From contig CAWHZY010000016.1 in assembly GCA_963833955.1 (NCBI GenBank), forward strand, positions 1 through 64,000: 64,000 nt of DNA. Direction: 5' to 3'. Under the pieces are notes generated by a model that searched no databases, was not told the DNA's origin, and saw only the letters and a list, made by a program, of their open reading frames with translations. The stretch is from Roseiarcus sp963833955. GTDB lineage: Bacteria; Pseudomonadota; Alphaproteobacteria; Rhizobiales; Beijerinckiaceae. Positions 28,068-37,099 of the stretch are shown piece by piece (within the stretch, counting starts at the first letter, position 1; the number at the start of each line of letters is the position of its first letter). The translations under genes were made by a program, and so were the position numbers.

Positions 28068-29105
28068 CTAGAAGGGATACTTGTCCATATTCTCCTTCGT
28101 TACCCCCACCCATCCAGCGCCGAAAAGCAGGTTCGGCCGGGAGGGCGTCGTCAGATCGTTGTACCCGGGAACGCCAAGGTCGAGCCCAGCCTTGATGTCA
28201 CCGCGTTTGCCGTTCAGCGCGAGAACGGCAAGTTCATTCATCGCATAGCCTGCATCGGCGGGATCCCAGAACTGGATGTAGGACACATCGCCGTCCTTGA
28301 GGTATTTCCCCGCGACTGAGACAAGACTGGTTCCAACGAAGAAGAATTTGCCCTCGAGGTGACGCTCGGCCACGAGCTGACCCGCCCCTGCGGCGCTTGG
28401 CATCGATCCTCCGATCGCGCCCTTCAGATTCGGATGCGCGACAAGCGCCTCTTTCAGCTTGTCGTATCCGGTATCGTCGTACAGCTCGATTCGGTCGGCG
28501 ACTTCCTTCATCTTTGGAAAGTGCGCCTTCTGATAGGCAACTTCCGCGTCAACCCACTCCATATGGGAGCGAGAACCTACGGTGCCTACCGCGGTGGCGT
28601 ATTCTCCTTCCTCACCCATCAGCTTCGCGAGTTCCTTCATCTGGGCCTCTCCGTAGGCCTTGTTGTCGAAGGCTTCGATATCGAAGTCGACGTTCTTGAG
28701 GTCAGAACCCTCGTGCGATATCACGACGATCCCACGATCGCGGGCCTTCTTCAGTACAGGCTCGAGCGCATCGCCGGCGATCGGCACGAGACAAATTGCG
28801 TCGACGCCTTGCGCGATTAGATTTTCCAGGAGAGCGACCTGTTCGGCCGCGTCAGAGTGGCTTGGTCCGACCAGCCACGTGTCGTGCCCGGTGTCCTTAC
28901 CGAATTGTCCGACGCCGTCACGCATGCGCTCGAACCATGCAATGCCGTCGACTTTCACCACAGTCGCGATCTTGTATGTTTTGCCGACGGTCGCGGCGGT
29001 GAGATCCTTACGAACCTTGGATGAATCAACCGGCCCATCGGCAAACGCCGTGGTGGCGGCAGCTGCGGCCAGGCCAAATATTGCGGCCGCGATTAGATTT
29101 TTCAT
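28068..29105 (-). CDS. Sugar ABC transporter substrate-binding protein, system C
   Basis: A 345-residue periplasmic protein with a signal peptide (MKNLIAAAIFGLAAAAATTAFA) and GGGAGGAAGG-like ribosome site upstream. The core resembles autoinducer-2/LsrB-like and related binding proteins: KVDGIAWFERMRDGVGQF, LLENLIAQGVDAICLVPI, GIVVISHEGSD, SHMEWVDAEVAYQ and FWDPADAGYAM. First gene of operon C. The ligand is unknown; the cluster context suggests a monosaccharide or a related polyol. Confidence 0.87.
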   Translation of the reverse strand: MKNLIAAAIFGLAAAAATTAFADGPVDSSKVRKDLTAATVGKTYKIATVVKVDGIAWFERMRDGVGQFGKDTGHDTWLVGPSHSDAAEQVALLENLIAQGVDAICLVPIAGDALEPVLKKARDRGIVVISHEGSDLKNVDFDIEAFDNKAYGEAQMKELAKLMGEEGEYATAVGTVGSRSHMEWVDAEVAYQKAHFPKMKEVADRIELYDDTGYDKLKEALVAHPNLKGAIGGSMPSAAGAGQLVAERHLEGKFFFVGTSLVSVAGKYLKDGDVSYIQFWDPADAGYAMNELAVLALNGKRGDIKAGLDLGVPGYNDLTTPSRPNLLFGAGWVGVTKENMDKYPF

Positions 29106-29210
29106 TGCCTTCCTCCCATTCGCGCGGGCGTGAGCTGCCCGCTACTTGCACTTCCCCGCCACAACGCAGCAGGACCGTGATTCCTCGGCAGCGATAAGTG
29201 CCGAAATCGA

Positions 29211-30392
29211 TCACATAGCTGGCGAACCGGCCCGCTCTTCGGCCCGTCCAGGAGTTGACTTGACGCCATAAGTCGCGCGTTCGAACTTGTCGTAGAGCTT
29301 CAATACGATCGGGTCGGCGAACGGCAGAATCTGGGTCATGAGCACGCCACCCAGCTTCTTTTTCCGATCAATCCAGTAGTAGCTGTTGATGACGCCGGCC
29401 CAGCTCAGACTACCGGCGCTACGACCGGCAGGCGCATCTTCGGTGTTGATCAGGAATGAGAGGCCCCATTTCTGGTCCATACCAGGGAAGAAATCGATAT
29501 CGTAAGAAGCTGCCGGGATGACGGACTTCAACGCGCCGGCTTGCAAGTCGCCAATGCTGTTTTCGCCCATCAGCGCAACGGTCTCTGGTTTCAATATCCG
29601 TCGCCCTTCGCGCGAGCGGCCATCGTTCAATATCATCTGGATGAAGGCGGCGTAGTCGCCGGCGGTGCCGTAAAGGCCGGCTCCGCCCATGAAGAACTCC
29701 GGCGTCTGGGTCATCATTTGATCGATCGGACGCAACGAGCCGTTAGGATCGCGCTGGTGGAGCTCAGCGAGCCGTCGCCGGCGATCGGGAGTGAGAATGA
29801 AGCCCGTATCCCGCATCCCCAGCGGCTCGAACAGGTGGTCGCGGAGATAATCTTCTAGGTTCTGATCACTCGCAGCTTCGACAAAGCGACCTACCCAGTC
29901 GATGCCGATGCCGTATTCCCAACGTTCGCCTGGATCGGCGACAAGGGGCACGTCGAGCGTTATGAGGCGAGAGTCGCAGACTCCTGGAATTCCGTTTTCC
30001 GCCATGTAGCGACAAACATTGGCATTCCAGATGTCATATCCGAACCCCGAGGTATGCGTAAGGAGATGGCGAAGCGTGATCTCTCGCTTCGCCGGGCGGA
30101 TGATCGTCTTGCCGGCCGCGTCGTAGCCCTCGAGGACCTTTGGCTTGGCAAGCGTGGGGAGGAACCGCAAGATCGGCTCATCAAGATCGGCGCGGCCTTG
30201 TTCGACAAGCTGCATTGCCGCGGCTGCGACCAGCGCCTTGGTCATTGAAGCGTAAAAGAGCACGCTGTCGAGCGTCATCGGCTCGGCCGTAGAGAGCCCG
30301 CGCCGGCCGATTGCGTTTTCATAAAGCCGTTCGTCCGCGTTGACCGCGATCGCGATCACCCCGGGTACGGCGCCAGAGTTCGACAGCTTCAC
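29211..30392 (-). CDS. Serine hydrolase, class C beta-lactamase/esterase family
   Basis: A 393-residue penicillin-binding-protein-like hydrolase. The nucleophile motif SMTK (SxxK) is near residue 49, and the second motif is the Tyr in WEYGIGID. No signal peptide is visible, so the enzyme is probably a cytoplasmic esterase of the EstB type. The frame opens at GTG 30392, but the better N-terminus (MDRLLREAVE, from ATG 30408) lies in another frame that joins after one extra base near 30380, so the true start may be broken or misread. It sits downstream of operon C on the same strand. Confidence 0.8.
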   Translation of the reverse strand: MKLSNSGAVPGVIAIAVNADERLYENAIGRRGLSTAEPMTLDSVLFYASMTKALVAAAAMQLVEQGRADLDEPILRFLPTLAKPKVLEGYDAAGKTIIRPAKREITLRHLLTHTSGFGYDIWNANVCRYMAENGIPGVCDSRLITLDVPLVADPGERWEYGIGIDWVGRFVEAASDQNLEDYLRDHLFEPLGMRDTGFILTPDRRRRLAELHQRDPNGSLRPIDQMMTQTPEFFMGGAGLYGTAGDYAAFIQMILNDGRSREGRRILKPETVALMGENSIGDLQAGALKSVIPAASYDIDFFPGMDQKWGLSFLINTEDAPAGRSAGSLSWAGVINSYYWIDRKKKLGGVLMTQILPFADPIVLKLYDKFERATYGVKSTPGRAEERAGSPAM

Positions 30393-30627
30393 GAAGTAGC
30401 CTGTCCATTTTGCCGTAGTCGGCCACCCGGTCCTTCCCTTTTTGCTCCAGCTGTTCAGTCTTGCGCAGCATCCGCCGCCGACAAGGCGAACACGTCGCCG
30501 GAGGCTTCACAAGTCCCTGCAAATCAGCCGGTGGATCATACAACGTTACTCGAGCGCTCCCGTTCTTAAACGGAGCAAGCCCCTTCGTAATTGGAGTAAG
30601 CCCTCGACCGCCCTATCCGTCTAAAAG
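30393..30627. promoter_or_regulatory. Divergent intergenic region with a 21-bp tandem repeat
   Basis: Between the serine hydrolase (left) and the glycosidase (right). Two head-to-tail 21-bp units at 30563-30583 and 30584-30604 share about 15 positions, with the core GGAGYAAGCCC in each. Two helical turns of spacing would suit a regulator binding upstream of the glycosidase. Confidence 0.35.
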
Positions 30628-32025
30628 ATGCTCTGGGGAGTACGAAAAAGGTCAACGCCCGTGAAAATCGATCACACCATCACCCCTCTCGACCTGCTGC
30701 CTGCCATCCGGCAGCTCTGGGAGGCCTCGGGAAGCAAGATCGTTTCAATTCACCGCACGATGGACCGCAGCAAAGGATCTCCCGTTCACACGGTTGCAGG
30801 ACGTTACCAGCCGCGCGGTTGGACCGAATGGACGCAAGGGTTCGAGCTCGGCAGCGCCATTCTCCAATTCGACGCGACCGGCGAGCAGAGCTTTCTTGAT
30901 TTGGGGATGGAACGGATTCGCGCGGAGATGCCGGCGCACATCACCAATTTCGGGAGCCATGATCATGGCTTCAACCAGATGAGCACATACGGGAATTTGC
31001 AAAGACTAAACAGAGAGGGCCGCATCGATCTTCATCCAGGACAACGCGATTATGTCGACCTCGCACTGTGTTGTTCCGGCGCCGTGCAGGGACATCGATG
31101 GGCCGATCTCGGCGGCGACGATGGCTATATCTATTCGGCCTTTGGACGCCATTCGCTGCTGGCCGATAGCTTCCGATCGGTTCGTCTCTTGGCTTTGGCG
31201 CACCAGCTTGGCGGGGTGATGAAAGTCGAGGGAGATCAGGTCATATCGTTGCTGGGCCGAGCCCTCGCTCATGCGCGTTCGACCGCTCGTTATTTGGTGT
31301 TTTATGGCGAGGGGCGTGACATTTATGATGAGCCCGGCCGCGTTGCCCAGGAAGTTATTTTCAATCTCGAGAGGCCGGAATTTCATTCTGTCGGAGCACA
31401 ACAGGGCTATTCCGGCTTTTCCACGTGGATGCGTGGTTTATCCTGGGTGATGCTAGGCTTCGCCGAGATGCTAGAATTTGTCGAGCATTGCGACGCTCGC
31501 GACTTTGAGCCGTTTGGCGGCAAGGTGGTGGTGTTGGAAGTGATGGAGCGGGCCGCTCAAGCGACGAGTGAGTTTTATATCTCCCACACTGCAACCGACG
31601 GCATTCCATATTGGGACACCGGCGCGCCGCGACTCCATGTTCTTGGCGATGTTTACGGGCGAGCGGCCGATCCATCAAACGACATTGAACCGGTTGACAG
31701 CGCGGCTGCCGTAAACGCGGCGCAAGCGCTCCTGCGTTTCGGAGCTTGGCGCCAAGCCACGGGACACGATGGGAGACGTTACCATCAGGCCGGCCTGACC
31801 GTTACGAAGACGCTGCTCAGCAACTCCTATTTGAGCCGCGATTCTGCCCATCAAGGCCTAGTCTTGCACAGTAATTATCATCGGCCAAAGGGGTGGGATT
31901 ATGTGCCGCCAAGCCGCCAAATTCCGTTTGGCGAGTCAACCATGTTTGGCGACTATCACATGCGTGAGCTCGCGCTCTATGTTCAGAGGCTGGCGGAGAA
32001 CAGACCGTATATGAAGTTCTTTTAA
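30628..32025 (+). CDS. Glycoside hydrolase family 88-like (unsaturated glucuronyl hydrolase-type) protein
   Basis: A 465-residue protein of the (alpha/alpha)6-barrel glycosidase type. Visible family segments: GRYQPRGWTEWTQGF, GSHDHGFNQMSTYGNL, QQGYSGFSTWMRGLSW, and WDTGAPRL followed by EPVDSAAAVNAAQALLRFG. Such enzymes remove unsaturated uronic acids from polysaccharide fragments by hydration. There is no signal peptide, so it acts on imported oligosaccharides. An in-frame GTG at 30661, preceded by AAAAAGG, may be the real start. It fits the neighbouring importers. Confidence 0.75.
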   Translation: MLWGVRKRSTPVKIDHTITPLDLLPAIRQLWEASGSKIVSIHRTMDRSKGSPVHTVAGRYQPRGWTEWTQGFELGSAILQFDATGEQSFLDLGMERIRAEMPAHITNFGSHDHGFNQMSTYGNLQRLNREGRIDLHPGQRDYVDLALCCSGAVQGHRWADLGGDDGYIYSAFGRHSLLADSFRSVRLLALAHQLGGVMKVEGDQVISLLGRALAHARSTARYLVFYGEGRDIYDEPGRVAQEVIFNLERPEFHSVGAQQGYSGFSTWMRGLSWVMLGFAEMLEFVEHCDARDFEPFGGKVVVLEVMERAAQATSEFYISHTATDGIPYWDTGAPRLHVLGDVYGRAADPSNDIEPVDSAAAVNAAQALLRFGAWRQATGHDGRRYHQAGLTVTKTLLSNSYLSRDSAHQGLVLHSNYHRPKGWDYVPPSRQIPFGESTMFGDYHMRELALYVQRLAENRPYMKFF

Positions 32026-32087
32026 GCCCGACTCTGCGAAATCTTCGTATGACAATGTCGCGAGTGCCTTTCGGTCGCGAAATGGCG

Positions 32088-32142
32088 GGTCGCCGATTCA
32101 GCTGACGCCTTGTGCTGGAGGCGACGAGGATGATCGGCGACC
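32088..32142. repeat. Perfect 10-bp inverted repeat, 35-bp spacer
   Basis: GGTCGCCGAT (32088-32097) and ATCGGCGACC (32133-32142), in the gap 32026-32214, which otherwise shows no gene. Could be a terminator stem or the remains of a small mobile element. Confidence 0.4.
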
Positions 32143-32214
32143 GGCCTTGGCCCTGCGCGTGACTTAGTTCCGAAGACCAATCATTCGGAGCGCGGCCCCA
32201 CGTCTATCAAGCTC

Positions 32215-32439
32215 TCAAGTGTTTGGCGCCGCGATGATTTCGACCTCCACCAGAAAGCCGGGGTTGGATAGGCGGGTGACGCCAATCGTCGTGCTCGGCG
32301 ACGGATGCTCGCGACTCCATGGGAGCGGCAGCGTCGGATCCGAGACGGCTTTCATGAATCCGTCAACGTCGACCACATATATTCGCCGAAATACGACGTC
32401 ATCCCAAGTCGCGCCTGCCGCCTTAAGTAGAACCGTCAA
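32215..32439 (-). pseudogene. RidA/YjgF-family protein, C-terminal half only
   Basis: The frame gives LLKAAGATWDDVVFRRIYVVD, then FLVEVEIIAA at the end, matching the second half of a RidA enamine deaminase. The family is about 130 residues; only about 73 remain, and the conserved N-terminal strand and helix are absent upstream in any frame. The arginine-containing active-site segment near the end is replaced by TRLSNPG. A relic, inactive if expressed. Confidence 0.7.
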
Positions 32440-32670
32440 GCCTTAACACCCGCGCCCTTTCCGAAGTCAGTCGACGAAGCCCGTTGGTGCGAGTAGCGAA
32501 ACCGGCCAAATCGAAGACCCGCTCCTCGGTGAAATGCAATAGAGCTATCGACTTTCGGGCGCTCCCATACCATCAGATCAAAAATGATTTCCGACGATCC
32601 TCGCTACCTTCTTCTACGGGTGGCGTCTTCCACGTGCCTAGGATTCGTCGCGTCCAGCAGCGCCTGAGTT

Positions 32671-32683
32671 TTCACGTATGTGA
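32671..32683. promoter_or_regulatory. Operator-like element TTCACGTATGTGA (copy 1)
   Basis: TCAC-GTAT-GTGA is symmetric in its outer arms. An identical 13-mer occurs at 34726-34738 before the next operon. It lies 170 bases upstream of the hypothetical/hydrolase pair, within the otherwise geneless stretch 32440-32854. Confidence 0.5.
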
Positions 32684-32854
32684 TTTCCGTACCAGCGCAT
32701 GCCGTCCTGGCTTGAATCCAATCCATCGGACGCGAAATCTCAGGGCGCAAGCTCGCATAGCGCGGTATGCTGGCAGCAGAGATGGATTGTCTCGCACCCG
32801 CTATCTCTCCGTTCGCGGCGAGGCGCTCGCGGGGAGCACGAGGGAGGTTCGGCC

Positions 32855-33247
32855 TTGAAGGTGAAAGTCTCGCGCGACAAACTCAAGTCCGCGCTACGCG
32901 ACGATCCGGAGTTCCGGGTGTTTGCGCGCTATTGGAGCGGCAGCCTTCGCTTCGACATCGGCGACGACGTCTATCTGATCAAGATCAAAGACGGCGAGGT
33001 CAGCGCGGTTGATGCGCAGGCCCCGGCGACCTCGGGCTCGGGAGACGTCGTCATCACCGCCCCCGCCGACGACTGGGCGCAGTTCTTTAAGCCGCTGCCC
33101 GACCCCTGGTATCACGAGTTCTATCCGGCGAGCGCCCATCATGGCTTTCGCCTCGGCGGCGACCCCGACTATCTCTGGCCCTATTATTACGCGATCCGTC
33201 GCTCGGGAGAGATTCTGCGGTCGCTTGCGACTGTCGAGAAGGAGTGA
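32855..33247 (+). CDS. Small conserved-looking protein paired with an alpha/beta hydrolase
   Basis: A 130-residue protein from TTG 32855, with GGGAGG 7 bases upstream. The text (DKLKSALRDDPEFRVFARYW, YLIKIKDGEVSAVDAQA, DDWAQFFKPLPDPWYHEFYP) suggests an SCP2/sterol-carrier-like lipid-binding fold, but I am not sure. It overlaps the next gene's GTG start by 4 bases, so the two are made together and probably handle the same hydrophobic substrate. Confidence 0.7.
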   Translation: MKVKVSRDKLKSALRDDPEFRVFARYWSGSLRFDIGDDVYLIKIKDGEVSAVDAQAPATSGSGDVVITAPADDWAQFFKPLPDPWYHEFYPASAHHGFRLGGDPDYLWPYYYAIRRSGEILRSLATVEKE

Positions 33248-34107
33248 GCGCCGTGGCGACCAAGTTCAGTCCAATTACCGGCCGCTATGTCCATCTCACT
33301 GTGCAAGGCGTCGAATATCGCGTCTATTTCGAGGAAGCCGGCAAGGGAACGCCCGTTCTGATGCAGCACACGGCGGGCAGCGACGGGCGTCAATGGCGCC
33401 ACATCCTCGAAGACGAGAAACTGACGTCTGAGTTCCGTTTCATCGCCCACGATCTGCCCTATCACGGCAAGTCGCTGCCGCCGCTCGGCAAGCCCTGGTG
33501 GCGGGAGCGCTATTCGCTGTCGCAGAGCTTCGCCATCGAGTTCATCGAGGCGATGACGCAGGCGCTCGGGATTGAGAAGGCGATCTATGTCGGCTGCTCG
33601 ATGGGCGGCCATCTCGCGCCCGACCTCGCGCTCGCCAAGCCTGGACTGTTTCGCGCCGTGATCGCGGTCGAAGGCGGCCTGGCGACGCACGATCCGGAGC
33701 CCTTCCTCGAGTATCTGTCGCATCCGCGCACCTCGAATGAGACGAAGGCCGGACTCATGCTGGGCCAGATGTCTCCACACAGCCCCGAACAGTTCCGTCG
33801 CGAAACGGCCTGGGTCTACAGCCAGGGCGGCCCGCAGGTGTTCCGCGGCGACCTCGACTACTACCTCGGCGAACACGACCTCACCCACACCGCCTCGAAG
33901 ATCGACACATCGAAGACCCAGGTGCACGTGATCAGCGGCGACTACGACTGGTCCGCGACCCCCGAGCGCTCGCGTGCGCTTGCCGACGCCATCAAGGGCG
34001 CGACCTACACGCAAATGGAGGGCATGGGCCACTTCCCCATGTCGGAGCATCCCGAGGCGTTCAAGAAATATCTGACCAAGCTGCTGGCCGCGATCATGGC
34101 GAAATAG
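33244..34107 (+). CDS. Alpha/beta fold hydrolase
   Basis: A 287-residue hydrolase with the oxyanion/HG-like segment QHTAGSDGRQW, nucleophile elbow GCSMGGH (Ser near residue 119), acid in SGDYDWSAT and catalytic His in GMGHFPMSEH. GTG at 33244 overlaps the upstream TGA (GTGA); a second GTG lies at 33253. Hydrolyses an ester, lactone or C-C bond; the substrate is unknown. It forms a small operon with the preceding gene and the SnoaL-like gene. Confidence 0.88.
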   Translation: MSAVATKFSPITGRYVHLTVQGVEYRVYFEEAGKGTPVLMQHTAGSDGRQWRHILEDEKLTSEFRFIAHDLPYHGKSLPPLGKPWWRERYSLSQSFAIEFIEAMTQALGIEKAIYVGCSMGGHLAPDLALAKPGLFRAVIAVEGGLATHDPEPFLEYLSHPRTSNETKAGLMLGQMSPHSPEQFRRETAWVYSQGGPQVFRGDLDYYLGEHDLTHTASKIDTSKTQVHVISGDYDWSATPERSRALADAIKGATYTQMEGMGHFPMSEHPEAFKKYLTKLLAAIMAK

Positions 34108-34150
34108 ACCGGCAATCGTGCAGGATTCAAAAGAAACGGAGAGTCAGACC

Positions 34151-34630
34151 ATGCCGCTAACTTTGGAAGACCGCGAAGAGATTCGTGAGGTGATAGCGCG
34201 TTACGACTTTGCGATCGATCTTGGTGATCCCGAGGCCTACGCGAATTGCTTTACGGAGGACGGCGCATTCCTGCACACCGGTGCCGGCACGCAATCCAAA
34301 ATGGCGAAGAGATACGTAGGCCGGAAGGAGCTTCACGACTTCTGCAAATCCGTGTGCGATTTTGCCGAGGGGCAACTTCGTCATTGGAACAATGGCGTGC
34401 AGATTCTTGAAGGCGACGGCGAGGCAGCGACGATGCGCTCGTTCATCATTGGCTTCACCTGCGGCGTCTATCCGGTGCCAAAGATTTTTGAGACCGGAAT
34501 CTATTATGACAAATTCCGCAAGGTGAACGGCAAGTGGTACATCGAAGAGCGAAATTTTCGCTGCGATCCGCAGCCCGAACATCGTGGCCGCGTCTGGGAT
34601 CCGCAGAAGTTTGCAGACGACATAAGATGA
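34151..34630 (+). CDS. SnoaL-like/NTF2-fold nuclear transport factor 2 family protein
   Basis: A 159-residue protein starting MPLTLEDREEIREVIARY, after a GGAG site. The family's opening helix, LGDPEAYANCFTEDGAFLHTG, and the strand-rich end KVNGKWYIEERNFRC are clear. Such cone-shaped proteins act as isomerases, dehydratases or hydroxylase subunits on small organic molecules. It follows the hydrolase by 43 bases on the same strand, so a shared pathway is likely. Confidence 0.82.
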   Translation: MPLTLEDREEIREVIARYDFAIDLGDPEAYANCFTEDGAFLHTGAGTQSKMAKRYVGRKELHDFCKSVCDFAEGQLRHWNNGVQILEGDGEAATMRSFIIGFTCGVYPVPKIFETGIYYDKFRKVNGKWYIEERNFRCDPQPEHRGRVWDPQKFADDIR

Positions 34631-34725
34631 GTTTTCACAGGCGAGATAGGATGCCCGCGCGACTCAATCCGATCGTTGGCGGGCTCATAGCTCAAGGCGA
34701 CATTGCCACACGCCTAGTCGGGCAA

Positions 34726-34738
34726 TTCACGTATGTGA
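34726..34738. promoter_or_regulatory. Operator-like element TTCACGTATGTGA (copy 2)
   Basis: Identical to 32671-32683. It lies 126 bases upstream of the MalE-like gene start in the gap 34631-34863, which contains no other recognisable feature. Confidence 0.5.
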
Positions 34739-34863
34739 TATTTGGAAAACCGGACCTGCCTCCATTGATGTGCTCAAGACGCTAAGGCAACTTCTCCGTC
34801 GAGGCTGATCGCGGGTATCGGACGACCGATCTCAATCGTGATGGCCGGAGGGAGCGCACTGAG

Positions 34864-36181
34864 ATGAGTTCTTTAGGATCCGGATCTCCCGGTTCGCTGA
34901 CGCGGCGACGGTTTCTCGCTGGGAGCGTTGCGGCGGGCGCGGCCGCCGGTCTCGATCCTTGGGGCGCGCGCGCCGCCCCAAACCTCTCTGGCGTGACGCT
35001 CAATCTCATGGTGATCCAACCGCATGTCGTGGGCGGACGCATTGTCGCGGAGGCTTTCGAAAAGGCGACGGGCGGCAAGGTCAACGTCATCGCGGTGCCG
35101 AACGACCAGATCCTTGAAAAGGCGACGCTCGACGTGCAGTCCGGCGCGAACGTTTATGACGTCATCGACTACTGGTACGGCTTGCTCGGCGCTCTCGCGC
35201 ATGATGGCACGATCGTCGACGTCACCGAGCGCATCGCCAAGGAGATCGAACTCGAAGGCGTTCCTGCCCGTGCTCTGGGATCCTTACACGTTGTCTGAAG
35301 GCAAGCGCTGGGGCCTGCCTTATGACGGCGACACGCATGTGCTGTTCTATAATACCGAGATTCTTGGTCGGCACGGGCTCAAGGCGCCCCAGACATGGGA
35401 TGAATATCTCGCGACCGCCAAGACTGTCACAGAAGCGGAGAAAGGGAACGGGATTTTTGGAACGGTCATGCTCGGCCGCAAGGAGCCCTTCCAGATCGGC
35501 TGCAGCTACGCTAACCGTCTCTGCGGCTTTGGCGGCGCGTTCCTGGACGCTAACGGGAAGCCCCTCCTCGACAGCGATGTCAGTATCGCCTCGGCGCAGG
35601 CGATGCTCGACGTCGCGCCCCACGCTTTTCCGACTCCCCTCGAGACGGGCTTCGAGCAAGGCCTGCCAGCGTTCCTCTCCGGGAAGGCGGCGATGATCGA
35701 GTTCTGGACCGACCTCGGCGTCAACGCTCAGGATCCGAAAGCTTCGCAGATCGTCGACAAGTGGGACGTCACGCAAATGCCTGTTGGTGGGTCCAACACC
35801 AAACACCGCGCATCCTTGAACGCCGGCTTCGGCTTGGGCATTTCGGCTGGCTCGAAGAATCCGGACGCCGCTTGGGAACTGGTCAAGTTCGGGTGCAGCC
35901 CTGAAATCAATCTCAAGCAGATGGTCACGCCAGGTACTGGCATCGACCCAGTCTATATGTCGACGCTCGAGAGCGAGGACTACAAAAAGGCGGCTCCGAA
36001 GGTGCAGGCGGCGGCGCAGCAGGCCTTGAACGGGGCGCTTGTCTGGCCGACCGGCGTGCCAGCCGCGAAGATGCTTCAGGGTTGGGCGGACCAGCTCGCG
36101 CTTGTTCTCGCGAAGTCCAAGACGCCGGAGCAAGCGATGAAGGACACGCAAGCGATGTGGGTGGAGCTGCTTGGCGGATAA
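34864..36181 (+). pseudogene. Extracellular solute-binding protein (family 1, MalE-like), frameshifted
   Basis: The N-terminus carries a twin-arginine signal (TRRRFLAGSVAAGAAAGL) and the first 130 residues of a carbohydrate-binding protein, up to ELEG. The frame then stops at 35296. The remainder (FLPVLWDPYTLSEGKRWGLP to MWVELLGG) continues in another frame from about 35262. One base too many or two too few near 35262 explains it. Joined, the product is about 438 residues, a normal length. It opens a MalEFG-like import operon for oligosaccharides or polyols. Confidence 0.8.
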
Positions 36182-37099
36182 CGCGGCCGCGGACCTCGCC
36201 CGCGATCCGCCGAGGGCTTTAATCCGCGGATCGCGGCCAGTCATTTGGCTTCTGGTGGCGCCCTTAGTGGTGGGATTGGTGATCTTCGCCATCTACCCCT
36301 TCATAGACGTCGTCGCGCTCTCATTCTCCAAGAGTAGCCTCGGCCGCCCATTTCAAAAGTGGCCTGTTGCGATGAATTATCTCATGCTCGCCCGCGACGA
36401 GACATTTCGTGCATCGCTCGGGCGAACAGTTATTTTTGCCCTTCCGGTTCCGCTGATCGAGATGGTGCTCGGATTCTCGATCGCGCTCCTTTTGCATACA
36501 AATCTGCGCGGCGCAGGATGGATACGCGGCGTCATCCTGTTGCCCCTGATGACGCCGCCCATGATGGTCGCGACCGCCTGGAAGCTTATTCTTGCACCTG
36601 CCGGAGGCTTGCTGGATGGGATTCTTGTCAGGACTGGTCTACTCGACCAGCCAATTTCTTTCTTGGCACCATGCCCTGGGCGTTCCTTTCGGTCGCCGTC
36701 GCCGACATCTGGCAATGGACGCCGTTCGTTGCGATCCTCTCCTATGCCGCCTTGCAAGGGCTGCCCGAAGACATTGTGGAGGCGGCGCGCGTCGATGGCG
36801 CCTCAGCCTCCAACATCCTGCGGCACATCACGCTGCCGCTGCTCGCGCCGACGCTGCTCGCGATCCTTCTTCTGCGCGTCGTTATCGCCTTCAAGCTCTT
36901 CGACCTCGTCTACGGACTGACCTTCGGTGGCCCGGGCTTCGACACGACCGTAGCGGCCTTCCAAGTCTGGCGAACGGCGCTTGCGCAATTTGATATCGGC
37001 CTCGCCTCAGCTCAAACGATCATTTTCTCCGTTCTGGTGAGCCTCATAATCCTGCCGCTCACTTGGCTCCATCGCTATAGCGAGGCCAACGCGGGATGA
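36171..37099 (+). pseudogene. ABC transporter permease (MalF-like), frameshifted
   Basis: The first 165 residues (hydrophobic, with VIWLLVAPLVVGLVIFAIYP and GVILLPLMTPPMMVATAWK) run to DQPISF, where the frame is lost near 36660. The second frame continues with LGTMPWAFLSVAVADIWQW and contains the EAA loop EAARVDGASASNILRHITLP that contacts the ATPase. A one-base indel separates the parts. The start (TTG 36171) overlaps the binding-protein end. Joined length about 308 residues, typical for MalF-type permeases. Confidence 0.8.
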
